DNA of 48,939 bases, taken from positions 1-48,939 of the forward strand of contig JAISBP010000016.1 in NCBI GenBank assembly GCA_031266135.1. Direction: 5' to 3'. Source of the stretch: Holosporales bacterium. Its GTDB lineage: Bacteria > Pseudomonadota > Alphaproteobacteria > RUG11792. Below the pieces are notes generated by a model. It ran no database searches. It was not told the DNA's origin and saw nothing but the letters and a program-made list of their open reading frames with translations. Every line of letters starts with the position of its first letter. Positions within the stretch are counted from its first letter, which is position 1. Of the stretch, positions 16,687 to 27,216 are shown one piece after another. The position numbers were made by a program, and so were the translations under genes.

Positions 16687-18114
16687 TCAAGTATTCGGGT
16701 GTGTATATATCTGCATAATCCTGTTTTTCTTCGTAAATATTGTCCTAGCCATTTGCTTGACTTCCTCGAATGTGATTTCCTGTAGGATCTTCTTGACGTT
16801 TCGGATATCTGAGATTCTATATCGGTTCCCCAAGTTTGTGACGCACCACTGCATCACATCCTCCGGATCATCCTCCATCATTTCTATACAATCCAGCATC
16901 TTAGCTTTTGCTCTCTCAAACAGCTCTGGTGTCAGCAAATTCGGGAAATTATTGATTAACTCCGTCAACGCTGCATCGACTGTCTTAACGTTCTTGCCTT
17001 CCCTCATTATCGTAGAGATACTAAATCTTCCCTTATCATACGCCTTAATATCGACATATGAACCAATCACATACACCAACTCCTTCTTGTCCACCATATT
17101 CTGCGAGAGTATCGAATCTTCGCCGCCAGCTAAGATATTCTGTATTATCTCGACGATAATGACCTTCTTGATGGTATTGATCAGATTTCTATCGATATTG
17201 TAGATTGTATCAAGATCATGCATCGAGGTCTGCTCCGATTCATGTTCAATGGTATAGGTTAAGCCCAATTCACTCTGTTTTGGATCGATAACCCGTTTCC
17301 TTTTGACATCGTCCTTCTTTTGAATACCTCCAAAATACTTACGAACTAAGTTAACAGCTTCCTTTAACTTTATATCACCGACGAGTACTATCACGGCATT
17401 ATTTGGTTTGTAGAACTTATTATAGTGGGTTAGGAGAGTAGCTTTATCGCATCTCAGTATCTGATCAACATATCCAATCACCGGATAAGAATACGTCGAA
17501 TATAAATACATTATCTTATATGCAGCCTCGACCATGAACTTCTGTCTTGGATCGGATTCGAGACGAGTCTTCCGTTCCTCAATTATAACCTCACGTTCCC
17601 GGTTTATATAATCTTCATCGAGTAATAGATTCTGCATTCTATCAGCTTCGATCTTTAGGTTAATATCCAAGAATTCTTTACGACAATAATGTGTATAACA
17701 AGTGACATCATTATTAGTAAATGCATTCGTATTGGCATTATATCGTCCAAGTAATTCCTTGAGCTCCATACTGCCTAAATTCTTTGTTCCACCGAACATA
17801 AGATGTTCAGTGAAATGTGAAACTCCAATGGAGCTCCTAGGATCATCAGCAGATCCAACGAAGTACAAGACACCGAATACGACGGCACCCTTGCATTTTG
17901 TGTTAATAACAACAATTCTAAGACCATTCTCCAGAACCTCTTCCTGAATATCTATAGGTGTAATATTCTTCTGTGGCTGCTGGTTACTTGTCTTCTCTTT
18001 TGGCGAAACCTTAGCACTGGCAGCCTTCGAAGTTTTATCCGCTGTTGAAAACGCAGTTGATATCAATGCTAAATTAATAAATAAGTACCGTACGGTACTG
18101 TTTAATTTTATCAT
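16687..18114 (-). CDS. M16-family zinc protease, catalytic subunit
   Basis: This 475-residue protein begins with a signal-like hydrophobic segment and a K/S/Q-rich linker. It then has the inverted zinc-binding motif HFTEH at residues 100-104, with a second Glu at about 180 in 'NREREVIIEER', spaced as in M16 peptidases (pitrilysin or mitochondrial-processing-peptidase type). It should be exported and degrade short peptides in the periplasm. It overlaps the upstream M16 homologue by four bases. That gene lacks the motif, so the two probably form a catalytic/non-catalytic pair. Confidence 0.92.
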   Translation of the reverse strand: MIKLNSTVRYLFINLALISTAFSTADKTSKAASAKVSPKEKTSNQQPQKNITPIDIQEEVLENGLRIVVINTKCKGAVVFGVLYFVGSADDPRSSIGVSHFTEHLMFGGTKNLGSMELKELLGRYNANTNAFTNNDVTCYTHYCRKEFLDINLKIEADRMQNLLLDEDYINREREVIIEERKTRLESDPRQKFMVEAAYKIMYLYSTYSYPVIGYVDQILRCDKATLLTHYNKFYKPNNAVIVLVGDIKLKEAVNLVRKYFGGIQKKDDVKRKRVIDPKQSELGLTYTIEHESEQTSMHDLDTIYNIDRNLINTIKKVIIVEIIQNILAGGEDSILSQNMVDKKELVYVIGSYVDIKAYDKGRFSISTIMREGKNVKTVDAALTELINNFPNLLTPELFERAKAKMLDCIEMMEDDPEDVMQWCVTNLGNRYRISDIRNVKKILQEITFEEVKQMARTIFTKKNRIMQIYTHPNT

Positions 18115-19496
18115 TTCTTTGTCTCCTTTACGGATTTACCGCAGCTTACGAAAATCAACTTTGATGGATCGAAGTATTTCTTTACGGCGGCATTAACTTT
18201 CTCGAAAGATAGGTCATAATACCGATAATAAGCCCTACTAACTTGATCGCGTGGTATATTACCGTCCCTGCAATTAAGGACAAAAGCGAGGACAGAATCG
18301 GTTGAACCAGCAATATCATGAGAGAAAGCCGTTGTTTTAATTACATCTAATTCTTCTTGAGTAATTCCTTTCTCAAAAAATACGGCGATAATTTTCTTAA
18401 TCTTGTCTATGACTTGTTTAGTATTTCCCGGGCGAGTTCTAGCGCTTCCAGATATGGTTGCCTGCATATCTTCGTCATTAGTACTGGAAACCACACCATA
18501 TACAGATCCGTCTTCATCTCGCAGCGCTTTCCAAAGTCTTGAGTTGAACCCAACCATTCCGAGGATCATATTCGCAATCCTTACAGCATACCTCTCGTCC
18601 GAAAGTTTCAAAACTCCAGGTAAGGAGAATAGGACGGTAGATTGTGGATTATCTAGGGGAACATGAACACTAACCCCGGATTTACGTAATTTCGTCTCTT
18701 GCTTAACGTTCTTAAAATCGTTTTTCTTTTGAGAAATAGATTCGTGAATCTTTTTACACGTTTCGATGATCTGTGTCTTATCCAGATTTCCAACAATCGT
18801 CATGCATGCATTATTCGGATCAAATATCTGGGCATAACACTTATCGGCGTCTTTCTTGGTGTATGTCTGGACCATTTTCAACGTGTTATCGTGTTGATAC
18901 CTATAAGGATGCCCTTCAGGGTAAAGTAAGTTGTTCATTCTTTGCGCAGCCACTGCGCCTGTATTAAATTGAGACTGTCGAATAGATGTACACAATCCCT
19001 GCTTAGAGATCTCGAGCTTCTCTTTCTTTAGATGTGCCTTCGATAGGATGTCGCATAATAGCTCAACGGCTACATCGAAGTATTTCGCGAGACAAGATAC
19101 GGTAACCAATATGTCATCATTATCATTTGTAACACTTATACTGGTAGCTTTTTCATTTAATATTTTCTTGAATTCTATACCATCTCGAGATCCAGATCCT
19201 TCTATTAATGTCGATAGAACTACATCTAACAAGCCGGGTGTTTTATAAAAGCTCCTGTTCCCTTCGTTCTTAAACTTTATGGTGAAGCACACCATCGACG
19301 TATCGGTCTTGACGAACCAAACCGGCTCCTTAAAAGATGTCTTCACTTCTTCTACGTTCACTTCCGTCGGTGAAAACTGGAATTTTTCTACTTCGAAGCT
19401 GGTCTTTTCACGAAAAATATCCCAGCTCTTGAATAGGTAAAAACCAGCACATCCGAATAATGTTAAAAACAGAATTCGTAATAGCTTATTTTTCAT
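18111..19496 (-). CDS. M16-family protein, non-catalytic partner
   Basis: This 461-residue protein has an N-terminal membrane or signal segment ('LLRILFLTLFGCAGFYLF') and the M16 fold. At the position of the zinc motif it reads 'LLDVVLSTLIEGS', so the His-x-x-Glu-His ligands are missing. The C-terminal half has typical M16 features such as 'VSVHVPLDNPQSTVLFSLPG'. Such partners bind substrate for the catalytic subunit, which follows with a four-base overlap. It begins where tatD ends. Confidence 0.88.
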   Translation of the reverse strand: MKNKLLRILFLTLFGCAGFYLFKSWDIFREKTSFEVEKFQFSPTEVNVEEVKTSFKEPVWFVKTDTSMVCFTIKFKNEGNRSFYKTPGLLDVVLSTLIEGSGSRDGIEFKKILNEKATSISVTNDNDDILVTVSCLAKYFDVAVELLCDILSKAHLKKEKLEISKQGLCTSIRQSQFNTGAVAAQRMNNLLYPEGHPYRYQHDNTLKMVQTYTKKDADKCYAQIFDPNNACMTIVGNLDKTQIIETCKKIHESISQKKNDFKNVKQETKLRKSGVSVHVPLDNPQSTVLFSLPGVLKLSDERYAVRIANMILGMVGFNSRLWKALRDEDGSVYGVVSSTNDEDMQATISGSARTRPGNTKQVIDKIKKIIAVFFEKGITQEELDVIKTTAFSHDIAGSTDSVLAFVLNCRDGNIPRDQVSRAYYRYYDLSFEKVNAAVKKYFDPSKLIFVSCGKSVKETKK

Positions 19497-20272
19497 TATT
19501 TAGTCTCCAGTAAAAATTTGGCCTTCTGAAATAGATTAAAGAAATTATTCGTTGTAGTATCCGCGATTTCCTCAACGGAAACGCCACGAGTAGTCGCCAA
19601 ACATTCGGCAACGAGCGTGACGTATGCTGGCTCATTGGTCTTACCACGATACGGAACCGGTGCTAAATACGGGCAATCCGTCTCGATTAGAAGCCTATCA
19701 CTCGGTACGAATTTCGCTATCTCTCGTAGATCATTTGATTTATTGAATGTGATTACTCCAGAAAATGAGATATAAAATCCACGATCGAGAATCTTCCGTG
19801 CATCCTCGATGGTCCCCGTGTAACAATGGAATACGCCACTTTTATTATCGAAGTTCGATATGACGTCCAGGATATCTGGGAAGCATTCACGAGCGTGGAA
19901 TATATATGGTAAATCACTAGGAAACGATAACATTTCCTCCAAGGTTGATAGCTGCTTCTCACGTGACGGAGCATCGTCATAGTGGTAATCCAGCCCAACC
20001 TCACCGATGGCAACGACCCTATCGTGCGTTAGAAATCCGCCCAGATGACAGAGAGAATAATCTTCATCAGAATGCAGGGGATGAATACCGACGGAGCAAC
20101 ATACTCCACCGCGTTCTTCTGATATCATCAGATTCTTCTCCAGCGTTCCAGAGTCCGTCGAAACGGATAGAAAGTATCGTACGTCAGCCAAATTTGCAAG
20201 TCTTAATTTCCCGTCCAAATCCTGGAAGATCTCATCGAAGAAGAGATGACAGTGCGAATCCACAAACTTCAT
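19496..20272 (-). CDS. TatD-family metal-dependent hydrolase
   Basis: TatD-family enzymes are TIM-barrel metal-dependent nucleases. The start at 20272 gives 'MKFVDSHCHLFFDE', with the first metal-binding His pair; further motifs are 'SVGIHPLHSDE', 'GEVGLDYHYD', 'FHARECF', 'GVFHCYTG' and 'ETDCPYLAPVPYRGKTNEP'. All metal ligands are present. The ATG overlaps the lon stop (ATGA), which decides this start over a longer frame 14 codons upstream. It sits in a run lon-tatD-M16-M16. Confidence 0.93.
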   Translation of the reverse strand: MKFVDSHCHLFFDEIFQDLDGKLRLANLADVRYFLSVSTDSGTLEKNLMISEERGGVCCSVGIHPLHSDEDYSLCHLGGFLTHDRVVAIGEVGLDYHYDDAPSREKQLSTLEEMLSFPSDLPYIFHARECFPDILDVISNFDNKSGVFHCYTGTIEDARKILDRGFYISFSGVITFNKSNDLREIAKFVPSDRLLIETDCPYLAPVPYRGKTNEPAYVTLVAECLATTRGVSVEEIADTTTNNFFNLFQKAKFLLETK

Positions 20273-22611
20273 ACAAAAACATTCTCCAGAACATCGTCGA
20301 TGTGATCCACACACTGGATACTCAGATCCGAGAGTATGGATTTAGGAATATCCGGTAAATCCTTCTCGTTTTCTTTGGGAATAAACACACTCTTTATTCC
20401 ACTCCTTCTGGCGGCCAGTAGTTTCTCCTTAAGACCCCCGATCCCCAGGACCTTCCCGATCAGGGTTATCTCCCCCGTCATCGCGATATCGGCCTTAACT
20501 TTCCTGTTAGAAAACGCCGATACGATGGCAGTACATATGGTAATCCCTGCCGACGGTCCATCTTTGGGTACAGCTCCTTCCGGGACATGGACATGCACAT
20601 CACATTTAGCGAACCGCTTCTCATCGATCCCGAAGGCCTTATACTGAGATTTAATATAGCTATAGGCCGCCTTGACGGATTCCTGCATCACCTCCCCGAG
20701 TTTCCCGGTTGAAATGATATTTCCAGATCCTGGCAACAGGAGTGCTTCAATAGATAGGACATCTCCTCCGGCCTCCGTCCAGGCGAGTCCCGTCACGACA
20801 CCGACTCTAGGAATACTACCGGCCTCGAGCCTAGAGTACTTTGTAACCCCCAGGTAATCTTTCAAATTATTTTCGTCGACACTGATACATTTTATTTTAT
20901 TATCAGATACCAGCTTCCTGACCGATTTTCTAGCGATCTTGGAGATCTCGCGTTCCAAATTCCGGACTCCCGATTCCATCGTATAATGAGAGATGATCTT
21001 ATCCACCGCTGTATCGGAGATCTTTAATTCTTCAGGCTTAAGTTTGAGTCCATTTTGAGTCATCTGCTTTGGTATTATATGTAACTTCGCGATACTCAGT
21101 TTTTCTTCCTCGGTATAGCCGGTAAGGCTTATGATCTCCATCCTATCCAGGAGTGCGGAGTGAATATCCAGGCTATTCGCGGTCGTTATAAACATTACCT
21201 CAGAAAGGTCGTAGGCAACCTCAATATAATGATCAACGAAGGATTGGTTTTGCTCTGGGTCCAAGACTTCCAGCAACGCCGAGGCGGGATCCCCCCTCCA
21301 ATCAGACCCGAGTTTATCGATCTCATCCAGCATTATGACGGGATTAGTAAACTTCGTCTTCTTTATGGCCTGTATTATCTTCCCGGGCATGGCACCGATA
21401 TACGTCCGTCTATGCCCCCTAATTTCAGCCTCGTCATTGATTCCACCGAGTGCAATCCTTGCGAATGACTTTTTGGTGGCCTCCGCTATGGCCTTCCCGA
21501 GGGACGTCTTACCGACTCCAGGTGGCCCCACAAAACACATGATCTGCGCCTTCATCTTGGGGACTCTTTTTTGAACGGCTAAATACTCGATGATGCGCTC
21601 CTTAATCTTTTCGAGGCCATAATGACTACGGTCCAGAATCTGCTCGGCATCCTGCATCGAGACGTTTTCGGTCGACGGAGCCCACGGTATATTCAGGAGC
21701 CAATCTATGTAGGTCCTTATGATGCCACTCTCCTGCGACATCGGTGCCATATTCCGCAATTTCTTCAGCTCAGCCAGGGCTTTCTCCTTCGCCTCCTTGG
21801 CCATCATCGATTTCTTTATCTTGGCTTCCAATGATCGTAATTCGTTATTTAGATCATCGGTATCTCCTAGTTCTCGATAGATAGCCTTGAGCTGTTCATT
21901 TAAATAATACTCCTTCTGATTTTTTTCTACTTGCCTCTTGACTCGATTCTTTATCTTCTTCTCGACGAGGACTATCTCAGACTTTTCCTCCATCAGGAAT
22001 ATCAGTTTTTCCAATCTCGACTTGACGGAGAGCGTCTCGAGGATACCCTGACGTTCACTTATCTTGAGTGGGAGGTACGATGCGACAGTATCGCAGAGTT
22101 TCGATGGATCCTCTATCGATGAAACCGATGAAAATACATCGGCCGGTAATTTCTTATTCTGCTTAAAGAAGCCCTCAAAATTCGAAAGGAGAGCCAGCAT
22201 CAGTCCATCCAATTCCTTTATATTGTAGTCACTTACTTCGGCCTTGATGGCGGTCCCACACATCATACTATCATCATCGACGATATCTTTAACGAAGGCA
22301 CGGTACAGACCATCAACCAGGATCTTGACGGTGCCATCCGTCAACTGAATCATCTGATCGATATAGCAGACCGTGCCGAATTCGAAGAGATCCTTCGGGA
22401 GGATGATATCGAGCGTCGAATCTCGCTGAGTTACAAGCAATATCTGGCGATTGGCACTGAATGCCGTCTCAATAGCCTTTATCGATTTTTGCCGCCCAAT
22501 AAAAAGGGGCACAACAAATTCTGGAAATACAACAGTATCCCTCAGAGCAATCAACGGAAGCGGTTGCAATGCATCCTTTACGGCAGTCTTTTTCTTTGAA
22601 TTTCGAGGCAT
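20269..22611 (-). CDS. lon: ATP-dependent protease Lon
   Basis: Lon is the cytoplasmic AAA+ serine protease for misfolded and regulatory proteins. Visible parts are the N-terminal substrate domain ('LPLIALRDTVVFPEFVVPLFIGR'-like lead), a coiled coil, Walker A GPPGVGKT, 'VIMLDEIDKLG', and the proteolytic domain with the catalytic Ser in PKDGPSAG and a Lys near 'GEITLIGKVLGIGGLKEKL'. I chose the ATG at 22611 because the predicted promoter would leave almost no leader for the TTG at 22629, and GAG precedes this ATG. Length is 780, near the family norm. Confidence 0.96.
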   Translation of the reverse strand: MPRNSKKKTAVKDALQPLPLIALRDTVVFPEFVVPLFIGRQKSIKAIETAFSANRQILLVTQRDSTLDIILPKDLFEFGTVCYIDQMIQLTDGTVKILVDGLYRAFVKDIVDDDSMMCGTAIKAEVSDYNIKELDGLMLALLSNFEGFFKQNKKLPADVFSSVSSIEDPSKLCDTVASYLPLKISERQGILETLSVKSRLEKLIFLMEEKSEIVLVEKKIKNRVKRQVEKNQKEYYLNEQLKAIYRELGDTDDLNNELRSLEAKIKKSMMAKEAKEKALAELKKLRNMAPMSQESGIIRTYIDWLLNIPWAPSTENVSMQDAEQILDRSHYGLEKIKERIIEYLAVQKRVPKMKAQIMCFVGPPGVGKTSLGKAIAEATKKSFARIALGGINDEAEIRGHRRTYIGAMPGKIIQAIKKTKFTNPVIMLDEIDKLGSDWRGDPASALLEVLDPEQNQSFVDHYIEVAYDLSEVMFITTANSLDIHSALLDRMEIISLTGYTEEEKLSIAKLHIIPKQMTQNGLKLKPEELKISDTAVDKIISHYTMESGVRNLEREISKIARKSVRKLVSDNKIKCISVDENNLKDYLGVTKYSRLEAGSIPRVGVVTGLAWTEAGGDVLSIEALLLPGSGNIISTGKLGEVMQESVKAAYSYIKSQYKAFGIDEKRFAKCDVHVHVPEGAVPKDGPSAGITICTAIVSAFSNRKVKADIAMTGEITLIGKVLGIGGLKEKLLAARRSGIKSVFIPKENEKDLPDIPKSILSDLSIQCVDHIDDVLENVFV

Positions 22612-22644
22612 AAATCTCAACTGTCCCAACGGTACGTCCTGTAT

Positions 22645-22671
22645 ATTATACTAGAAAATGGTGCTTGTCTA
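22645..22671 (-). promoter_or_regulatory. lon promoter
   Basis: On the minus strand TATAAT (22645-22650) is preceded by TAGACA (22666-22671) across 15 bases. Transcription would begin near 22638, about 26 bases before the ATG at 22611. Confidence 0.5.
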
Positions 22672-22677
22672 CGAGCC

Positions 22678-22696
22678 GAGGATGGCCCACATCCTC
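22678..22696. repeat. 7-base perfect inverted repeat upstream of lon
   Basis: GAGGATG and CATCCTC flank the five-base loop GCCCA. It lies just upstream of the lon -35 box and downstream of serS on the same strand. It could be an operator or an atypical serS terminator; there is no T-run. Confidence 0.4.
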
Positions 22697-22753
22697 AGAT
22701 TCTCTGGCGCTGTAACCCTGGATTCCATTCAATAATTCTGAATATGTCTGGCA

Positions 22754-24025
22754 TCACCGTGACTCTATCTTCGACTTCCCAAAATATGGAATAAGGATTT
22801 CCGGGATTTCTACAGACCCATCTTCCAATTGATAATTTTCGAGGACGGCTATGAGGCAGCGGCCAACGGCTATCCCAGAGCCGTTTAGGGTATGAACATA
22901 CTCGTTCTTCTTGGTCTCCTCATTTTTAAAGCGTGTATTCATGCGGCGAGCCTGGAACGTACCACATCTAGAGCAACTCGATATTTCCCGATACTTTCCC
23001 TGTCCCGGGAGCCATACTTCAATATCATACGTCTTTTCTGAGGCGAAGCCCATGTCCCCCGTCGATAATATCACCGTCCGATAAGGCAACTGCAGCTTCT
23101 TGAGGATGTTTTCGGCGCACATAGTCATTCGTTCGTGTTCTTCGATGGCCTGTCCAGGAGACGTAATACTGACCAGTTCCACCTTCCCGAACTGATGTTG
23201 CCTCAGCATCCCGGCGGTATCCTTCCCGGCGGCCCCGGCCTCAGATCGGAAACATGGAGTATATGCCGTATATCTCAGAGGTAATTCACTTTCCCTTAAA
23301 ATCTCGGAATTATGAATATTTGCTAATGATGCCTCTGATGTCGGTATTAGATAGGTCCCAACCGTCGTCCTAAATAAATCTTCCTCGAATTTTGGGAGCT
23401 GGCCCACTCCGTACATTGCGCTCCTCTCGAGGATGAGCGGAACATACACCTCGGTATATCCGTGCTCCATCGTATGCACATCCAACATGAACTGAGACAA
23501 CGCCCGTTCCAGCCGTGCCAAGTCAGAGAATAGGAAGACGTACCGTGAGCCCGCTATCCTGGCCGCCCTCGTAAAATCCATCATATTCAGATGATCACCA
23601 ATTTGATGGTGCTCACGAGGTGGCCAATTAAAATTACGGGGGGATCCGTGCATCCTAATCTCGAGGTTACTACCCTCATCGGGACCTATCGGACATTCAT
23701 CCGATGGTATATTGGGAATCGTTTCTAGGAGTGAAATATATTTAGTCTTAGCGTTTTCCGTCAATTCCGTTTGAGTATTGATACTCTTTTTCACTGATTC
23801 TATTCGAGATATCAGTGCATTTACATTTTGTCCGGCCGCCTTACACCTCCCAAATTCATCGGATACATTATTCCTTTCTTCAAGGAGCTGTTGTAGCTTC
23901 GTCTGATGGCCGCGGAATTCTTCCTCGTAATCCAAGAGCTGCGTCTCAATCGGTTGTTTACCACGATTTTTCATGGCAGTATCCAATATACCTGGATGTA
24001 ATCTAACGTAACCGATATCAATCAT
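22754..24025 (-). CDS. serS: seryl-tRNA synthetase
   Basis: SerS charges tRNA-Ser. The 423-residue protein has the N-terminal coiled-coil arm that grips the tRNA long variable arm (about residues 25-110), class II motif 2 around 'FRSEAGAAGKDTAG', and motif 3 around 'LNGSGIAVGRCLIAVLENY'. The ATG is at the frame's start and gives the usual 'MIDIGYVRLHPG' lead. Length and motifs are normal. Confidence 0.96.
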   Translation of the reverse strand: MIDIGYVRLHPGILDTAMKNRGKQPIETQLLDYEEEFRGHQTKLQQLLEERNNVSDEFGRCKAAGQNVNALISRIESVKKSINTQTELTENAKTKYISLLETIPNIPSDECPIGPDEGSNLEIRMHGSPRNFNWPPREHHQIGDHLNMMDFTRAARIAGSRYVFLFSDLARLERALSQFMLDVHTMEHGYTEVYVPLILERSAMYGVGQLPKFEEDLFRTTVGTYLIPTSEASLANIHNSEILRESELPLRYTAYTPCFRSEAGAAGKDTAGMLRQHQFGKVELVSITSPGQAIEEHERMTMCAENILKKLQLPYRTVILSTGDMGFASEKTYDIEVWLPGQGKYREISSCSRCGTFQARRMNTRFKNEETKKNEYVHTLNGSGIAVGRCLIAVLENYQLEDGSVEIPEILIPYFGKSKIESR

Positions 24026-24261
24026 CTGTATTCATCGAGGCCATTTTCGTGCCGATACCTTCGGTAGTGTATACTAGAAGCTCTTAAAATCCAAGCCCCC
24101 AGTGGATTCATCACTCCTTGGGAGTTACAACGCTGATATTTCCGTACTGACTTTGGTAGTTTCAGACAGTATGGAATTCATAAATACTACATGCAGAGAG
24201 CTTGGTTTCTGCAGCCGTCTATAGTATCATCCATGTGTGTCGGGTTTTCACTACTGGATTC

Positions 24262-25137
24262 ATGAAGTCGTTTCAGGATATCATTTTTGATCTGCAGAAG
24301 TTTTGGGCGGATTATGGGTGTGTCATTATGCAGCCATACGACGTCGAGGTCGGAGCTGGGACTTCGCATTTCGCGACGACCCTCAAGGCCATCGGAGACG
24401 ACACATGGAATGCAGCGTTCGTTCAACCGTGCAGGCGTCCGCAGGATGGTAGGTATGCCGAGAATCCAAATAGAACGCAATATTATTATCAGTATCAGGT
24501 AATCCTGAAGCCGGCCCCACAGAATCCACAGGAATTATATCTCGAAAGCCTCAGGAATATCGGGTTCGATCTATCGGATCACGATATACGGTTCGTCGAG
24601 GATGATTGGGAGAATCCATCGCTCGGAGCATCGGGCGTTGGTTGGGAGGTGTGGTGCGATGGTATGGAGATCACGCAGTTCACGTATTTTCAGCAGGTTG
24701 GTGGCATTGGTTGCTCCGTCATCCCCGTCGAGATAACGTATGGCCTCGAGCGGATCACCACCTTCATGCAGAAGGTTGAGAGTCACTTCGATATAAATTG
24801 GAATGGACGCGAGGATGAGAAGAAGCTGACGTATGGAGATGTCCTGAAGAGATTCGAGCGAGAATTCTCGTACTATAATTTCGATGTGGCATCGATCGAT
24901 ACCCTGCTTTCACATTTCAGTGACCACGAAAAAGAGTGCCAGAAACTACTGGCCCATAATTTACTGATGCCGGCGTATGAGCAGTGTATCAAGGCCAATC
25001 ACTGCTTCAATCTATTGGATGCACGGGGTGTCGTCTCCGTGACCGAGAAGGCGCTATACATCGCGAGGGTTCGTGCGATGGCCAAGAACTGCTGCCAGGC
25101 CTGGCTCGATGATGCTTCACAGGAGAATGCAAGATGA
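24262..25137 (+). CDS. glyQ: glycyl-tRNA synthetase alpha subunit
   Basis: GlyQ is the catalytic alpha subunit of the bacterial heterotetrameric glycyl-tRNA synthetase. The ATG at 24262 gives '[20 protein letters not shown]', the usual start, so upstream in-frame codons are leader. Conserved stretches include '[14 protein letters not shown]', '[20 protein letters not shown]', '[17 protein letters not shown]' and 'ITYGLERI'. Length is 291 residues. It overlaps glyS by four bases. Confidence 0.97.
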   Translation: MKSFQDIIFDLQKFWADYGCVIMQPYDVEVGAGTSHFATTLKAIGDDTWNAAFVQPCRRPQDGRYAENPNRTQYYYQYQVILKPAPQNPQELYLESLRNIGFDLSDHDIRFVEDDWENPSLGASGVGWEVWCDGMEITQFTYFQQVGGIGCSVIPVEITYGLERITTFMQKVESHFDINWNGREDEKKLTYGDVLKRFEREFSYYNFDVASIDTLLSHFSDHEKECQKLLAHNLLMPAYEQCIKANHCFNLLDARGVVSVTEKALYIARVRAMAKNCCQAWLDDASQENAR

Positions 25138-27149
25138 CTCAAAACGAATTATTACTCGAGATCTTATCGGAGGAAATTCCATCTCGTTTCCAGAAGGGGG
25201 CCATCCAGAATGCGTCATCGCTTTTCCCTAAGATATTGAAGGAGTATGGTACCCATTTCGCATCCGTCGAAAGCTATGTGTCGACGAGACGGCTAGTCTT
25301 GGTCGTGAAGAATCTCCTTGGGCGAACCACAGATCTCTGTGAAGAAAAAAGGGGGCCCAGGGTATCGGCTCCAGAAAATGCGATATTGGGTTTTCTGAAT
25401 GCTAATCACAAGACCGAGCCAGACCTCATCGTAAAAGACGGATATTATTATCTGAAGATTGAGGAACAGGCGGGGGATGTCCGCGATATACTGGCGGATG
25501 TAATCGTCGACTTCATCGAACGCATGCCGTGGCCAAAATCCATGCGCTGGTATCTGGAAGAGCAGGAAACCGTCAGTGCGTCCTGGGTTAGGCCCATCAG
25601 ATCGATCCTATGCGTCTATGATAATGAGCCGGTCATCACCTCTATTAAACCCGTTGGACTCACGACGTGTGGTCACACATTTGGGCATAGGTTCTTATCG
25701 GCCGGGCCGATTGAAGTAACGGATTTCGCTGATTATTCTGTCAAACTGGAGCAACACCATGTAATGCTGGATCACCGCAAGAAGATGGCCTATATAAATA
25801 ACGAACTCGTGCAGAGGGCGGCGGCGATGGGGATGTGCCTGGCCTACGATGACGATCTCCTGGAGGAAGTCACCGGACTCGTCGAGTATCCATTCGTTCA
25901 GTTCGGGACGATCGATGAGAAATATATGAAACTGCCGTCCCCCGTTCTTTCGACGTCCATGAGGGTTCATCAGAAGTATTTCACACTGACGTACACGGAT
26001 TCGATGCCGACTCCATTCTATGGGACCGTCACGAATGTCCCGTGCACACAGACAATGCGTGAGGGGCTGGATAGGGTCCTCAGGGCCAGGCTGAGCGATG
26101 CCATGTTCTTCTATAATGAAGATGCCGACGTTACCCTCGAGGCCTTCGCTCAGCGTCTATCGAATGTGGTCTTCCATGAAAAGCTGGGCTCGATTGCCCA
26201 GAAGGTGGATCGGATGATGTCGATAGCGAATTCAAAGGAGGAGCATAGAGTAATCGCCCTGTGTAAGGCTGATTTACTGACGCAAATGGTCGGAGAATTC
26301 CCGGAGTTGCAGGGAGTTATGGGTGAGATATACGCCCTGAAGCAGGATGAAACCAAGGCCGTGGCGACGGCGATTCGAGAGCACTACAAGCCGAAGGGAG
26401 CCAAGGACGGCCTTCCGGATTCGTTCATGGGGACCCGGGCATCCTTCTTCGATAAACTCGATACACTCGTCGGGTTTATAGGGGTCGGAATTACTCCAAG
26501 TGGCTCCAAGGATCCGTTCGCTCTGAGGCGCTCGGCCCTGAGCATCATCCGCATCTTGTGCGACTCTAGGTTCGACGTTTTGGAGAATGATAATCTGTCG
26601 TGGTATATCGATACCTTGATATCGGCCTATTCAGAGCAGGGCATCGCACTTTTGCCCGATACACTTGAGCTGGTCCATAACTTCATAATCAGTAGATTCA
26701 AAATACTAATATCGGATAGGTATTCGATAGATCCGGAGGTAATGGATTCAGTCGTTAATTCATATGGTACGTTTGATTTCAACTATAAGGACGCTATTGC
26801 TAAGGCAAAAAAGCTGAATATACTCCAAAAGCGTGAGGGGTTCTCAACGATACAGGAGGCCGTTAAGAGGGTACGCGGCGTAATCGGAGAGGGTAATCTG
26901 CAGGATACGGATGAAAAGCTAGACCTCATAAATTCTCATGCCGAGAATCTAAATAACCACATCGAGGCGTGTATGGCGGAACAGGAGGACGACTCCACAT
27001 TCCAGACGGTGGTTGGCATCTCGGAACTCGTATTGGATGTCTGCGATCATGTGTTGATAAACGATGAAGATCCCGACATCAGAAATAAAAATTTGAAATT
27101 ATTGAGTAAATATATACGGCTAGTAGAGTGTAAGGTAGGCATAGTATAA
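25134..27149 (+). CDS. glyS: glycyl-tRNA synthetase beta subunit
   Basis: GlyS is the tRNA-binding beta subunit that pairs with GlyQ. It starts in the glyQ stop (ATGA overlap) with '[18 protein letters not shown]', followed by '[11 protein letters not shown]', 'KSMRW', '[14 protein letters not shown]', 'HQKYFTL', and the HD-like segment '[19 protein letters not shown]'. The C-terminal anticodon-binding helices are complete. At 671 residues it is near the usual 690. Confidence 0.96.
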   Translation: MTQNELLLEILSEEIPSRFQKGAIQNASSLFPKILKEYGTHFASVESYVSTRRLVLVVKNLLGRTTDLCEEKRGPRVSAPENAILGFLNANHKTEPDLIVKDGYYYLKIEEQAGDVRDILADVIVDFIERMPWPKSMRWYLEEQETVSASWVRPIRSILCVYDNEPVITSIKPVGLTTCGHTFGHRFLSAGPIEVTDFADYSVKLEQHHVMLDHRKKMAYINNELVQRAAAMGMCLAYDDDLLEEVTGLVEYPFVQFGTIDEKYMKLPSPVLSTSMRVHQKYFTLTYTDSMPTPFYGTVTNVPCTQTMREGLDRVLRARLSDAMFFYNEDADVTLEAFAQRLSNVVFHEKLGSIAQKVDRMMSIANSKEEHRVIALCKADLLTQMVGEFPELQGVMGEIYALKQDETKAVATAIREHYKPKGAKDGLPDSFMGTRASFFDKLDTLVGFIGVGITPSGSKDPFALRRSALSIIRILCDSRFDVLENDNLSWYIDTLISAYSEQGIALLPDTLELVHNFIISRFKILISDRYSIDPEVMDSVVNSYGTFDFNYKDAIAKAKKLNILQKREGFSTIQEAVKRVRGVIGEGNLQDTDEKLDLINSHAENLNNHIEACMAEQEDDSTFQTVVGISELVLDVCDHVLINDEDPDIRNKNLKLLSKYIRLVECKVGIV

Positions 27150-27154
27150 ATATG

Positions 27155-27184
27155 TTGACTATACTCAATACTTTTTTGTATAAC
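27155..27184 (+). promoter_or_regulatory. promoter of the secreted kinase-like gene
   Basis: TTGACT (27155-27160) and TATAAC (27179-27184) are separated by 18 bases and lie 33 bases before the ATG at 27217. Both boxes match the sigma-70 consensus in five of six positions. Confidence 0.6.
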
Positions 27185-27216
27185 TGAGTCAGGGTTTCAT
27201 TGAATACAATACCGAA

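Noticed and set aside
24202-24261. Upstream extension of glyQ
   Set aside because: The 20 extra codons are not family-like; the ATG at 24262 gives the conserved N-terminus.
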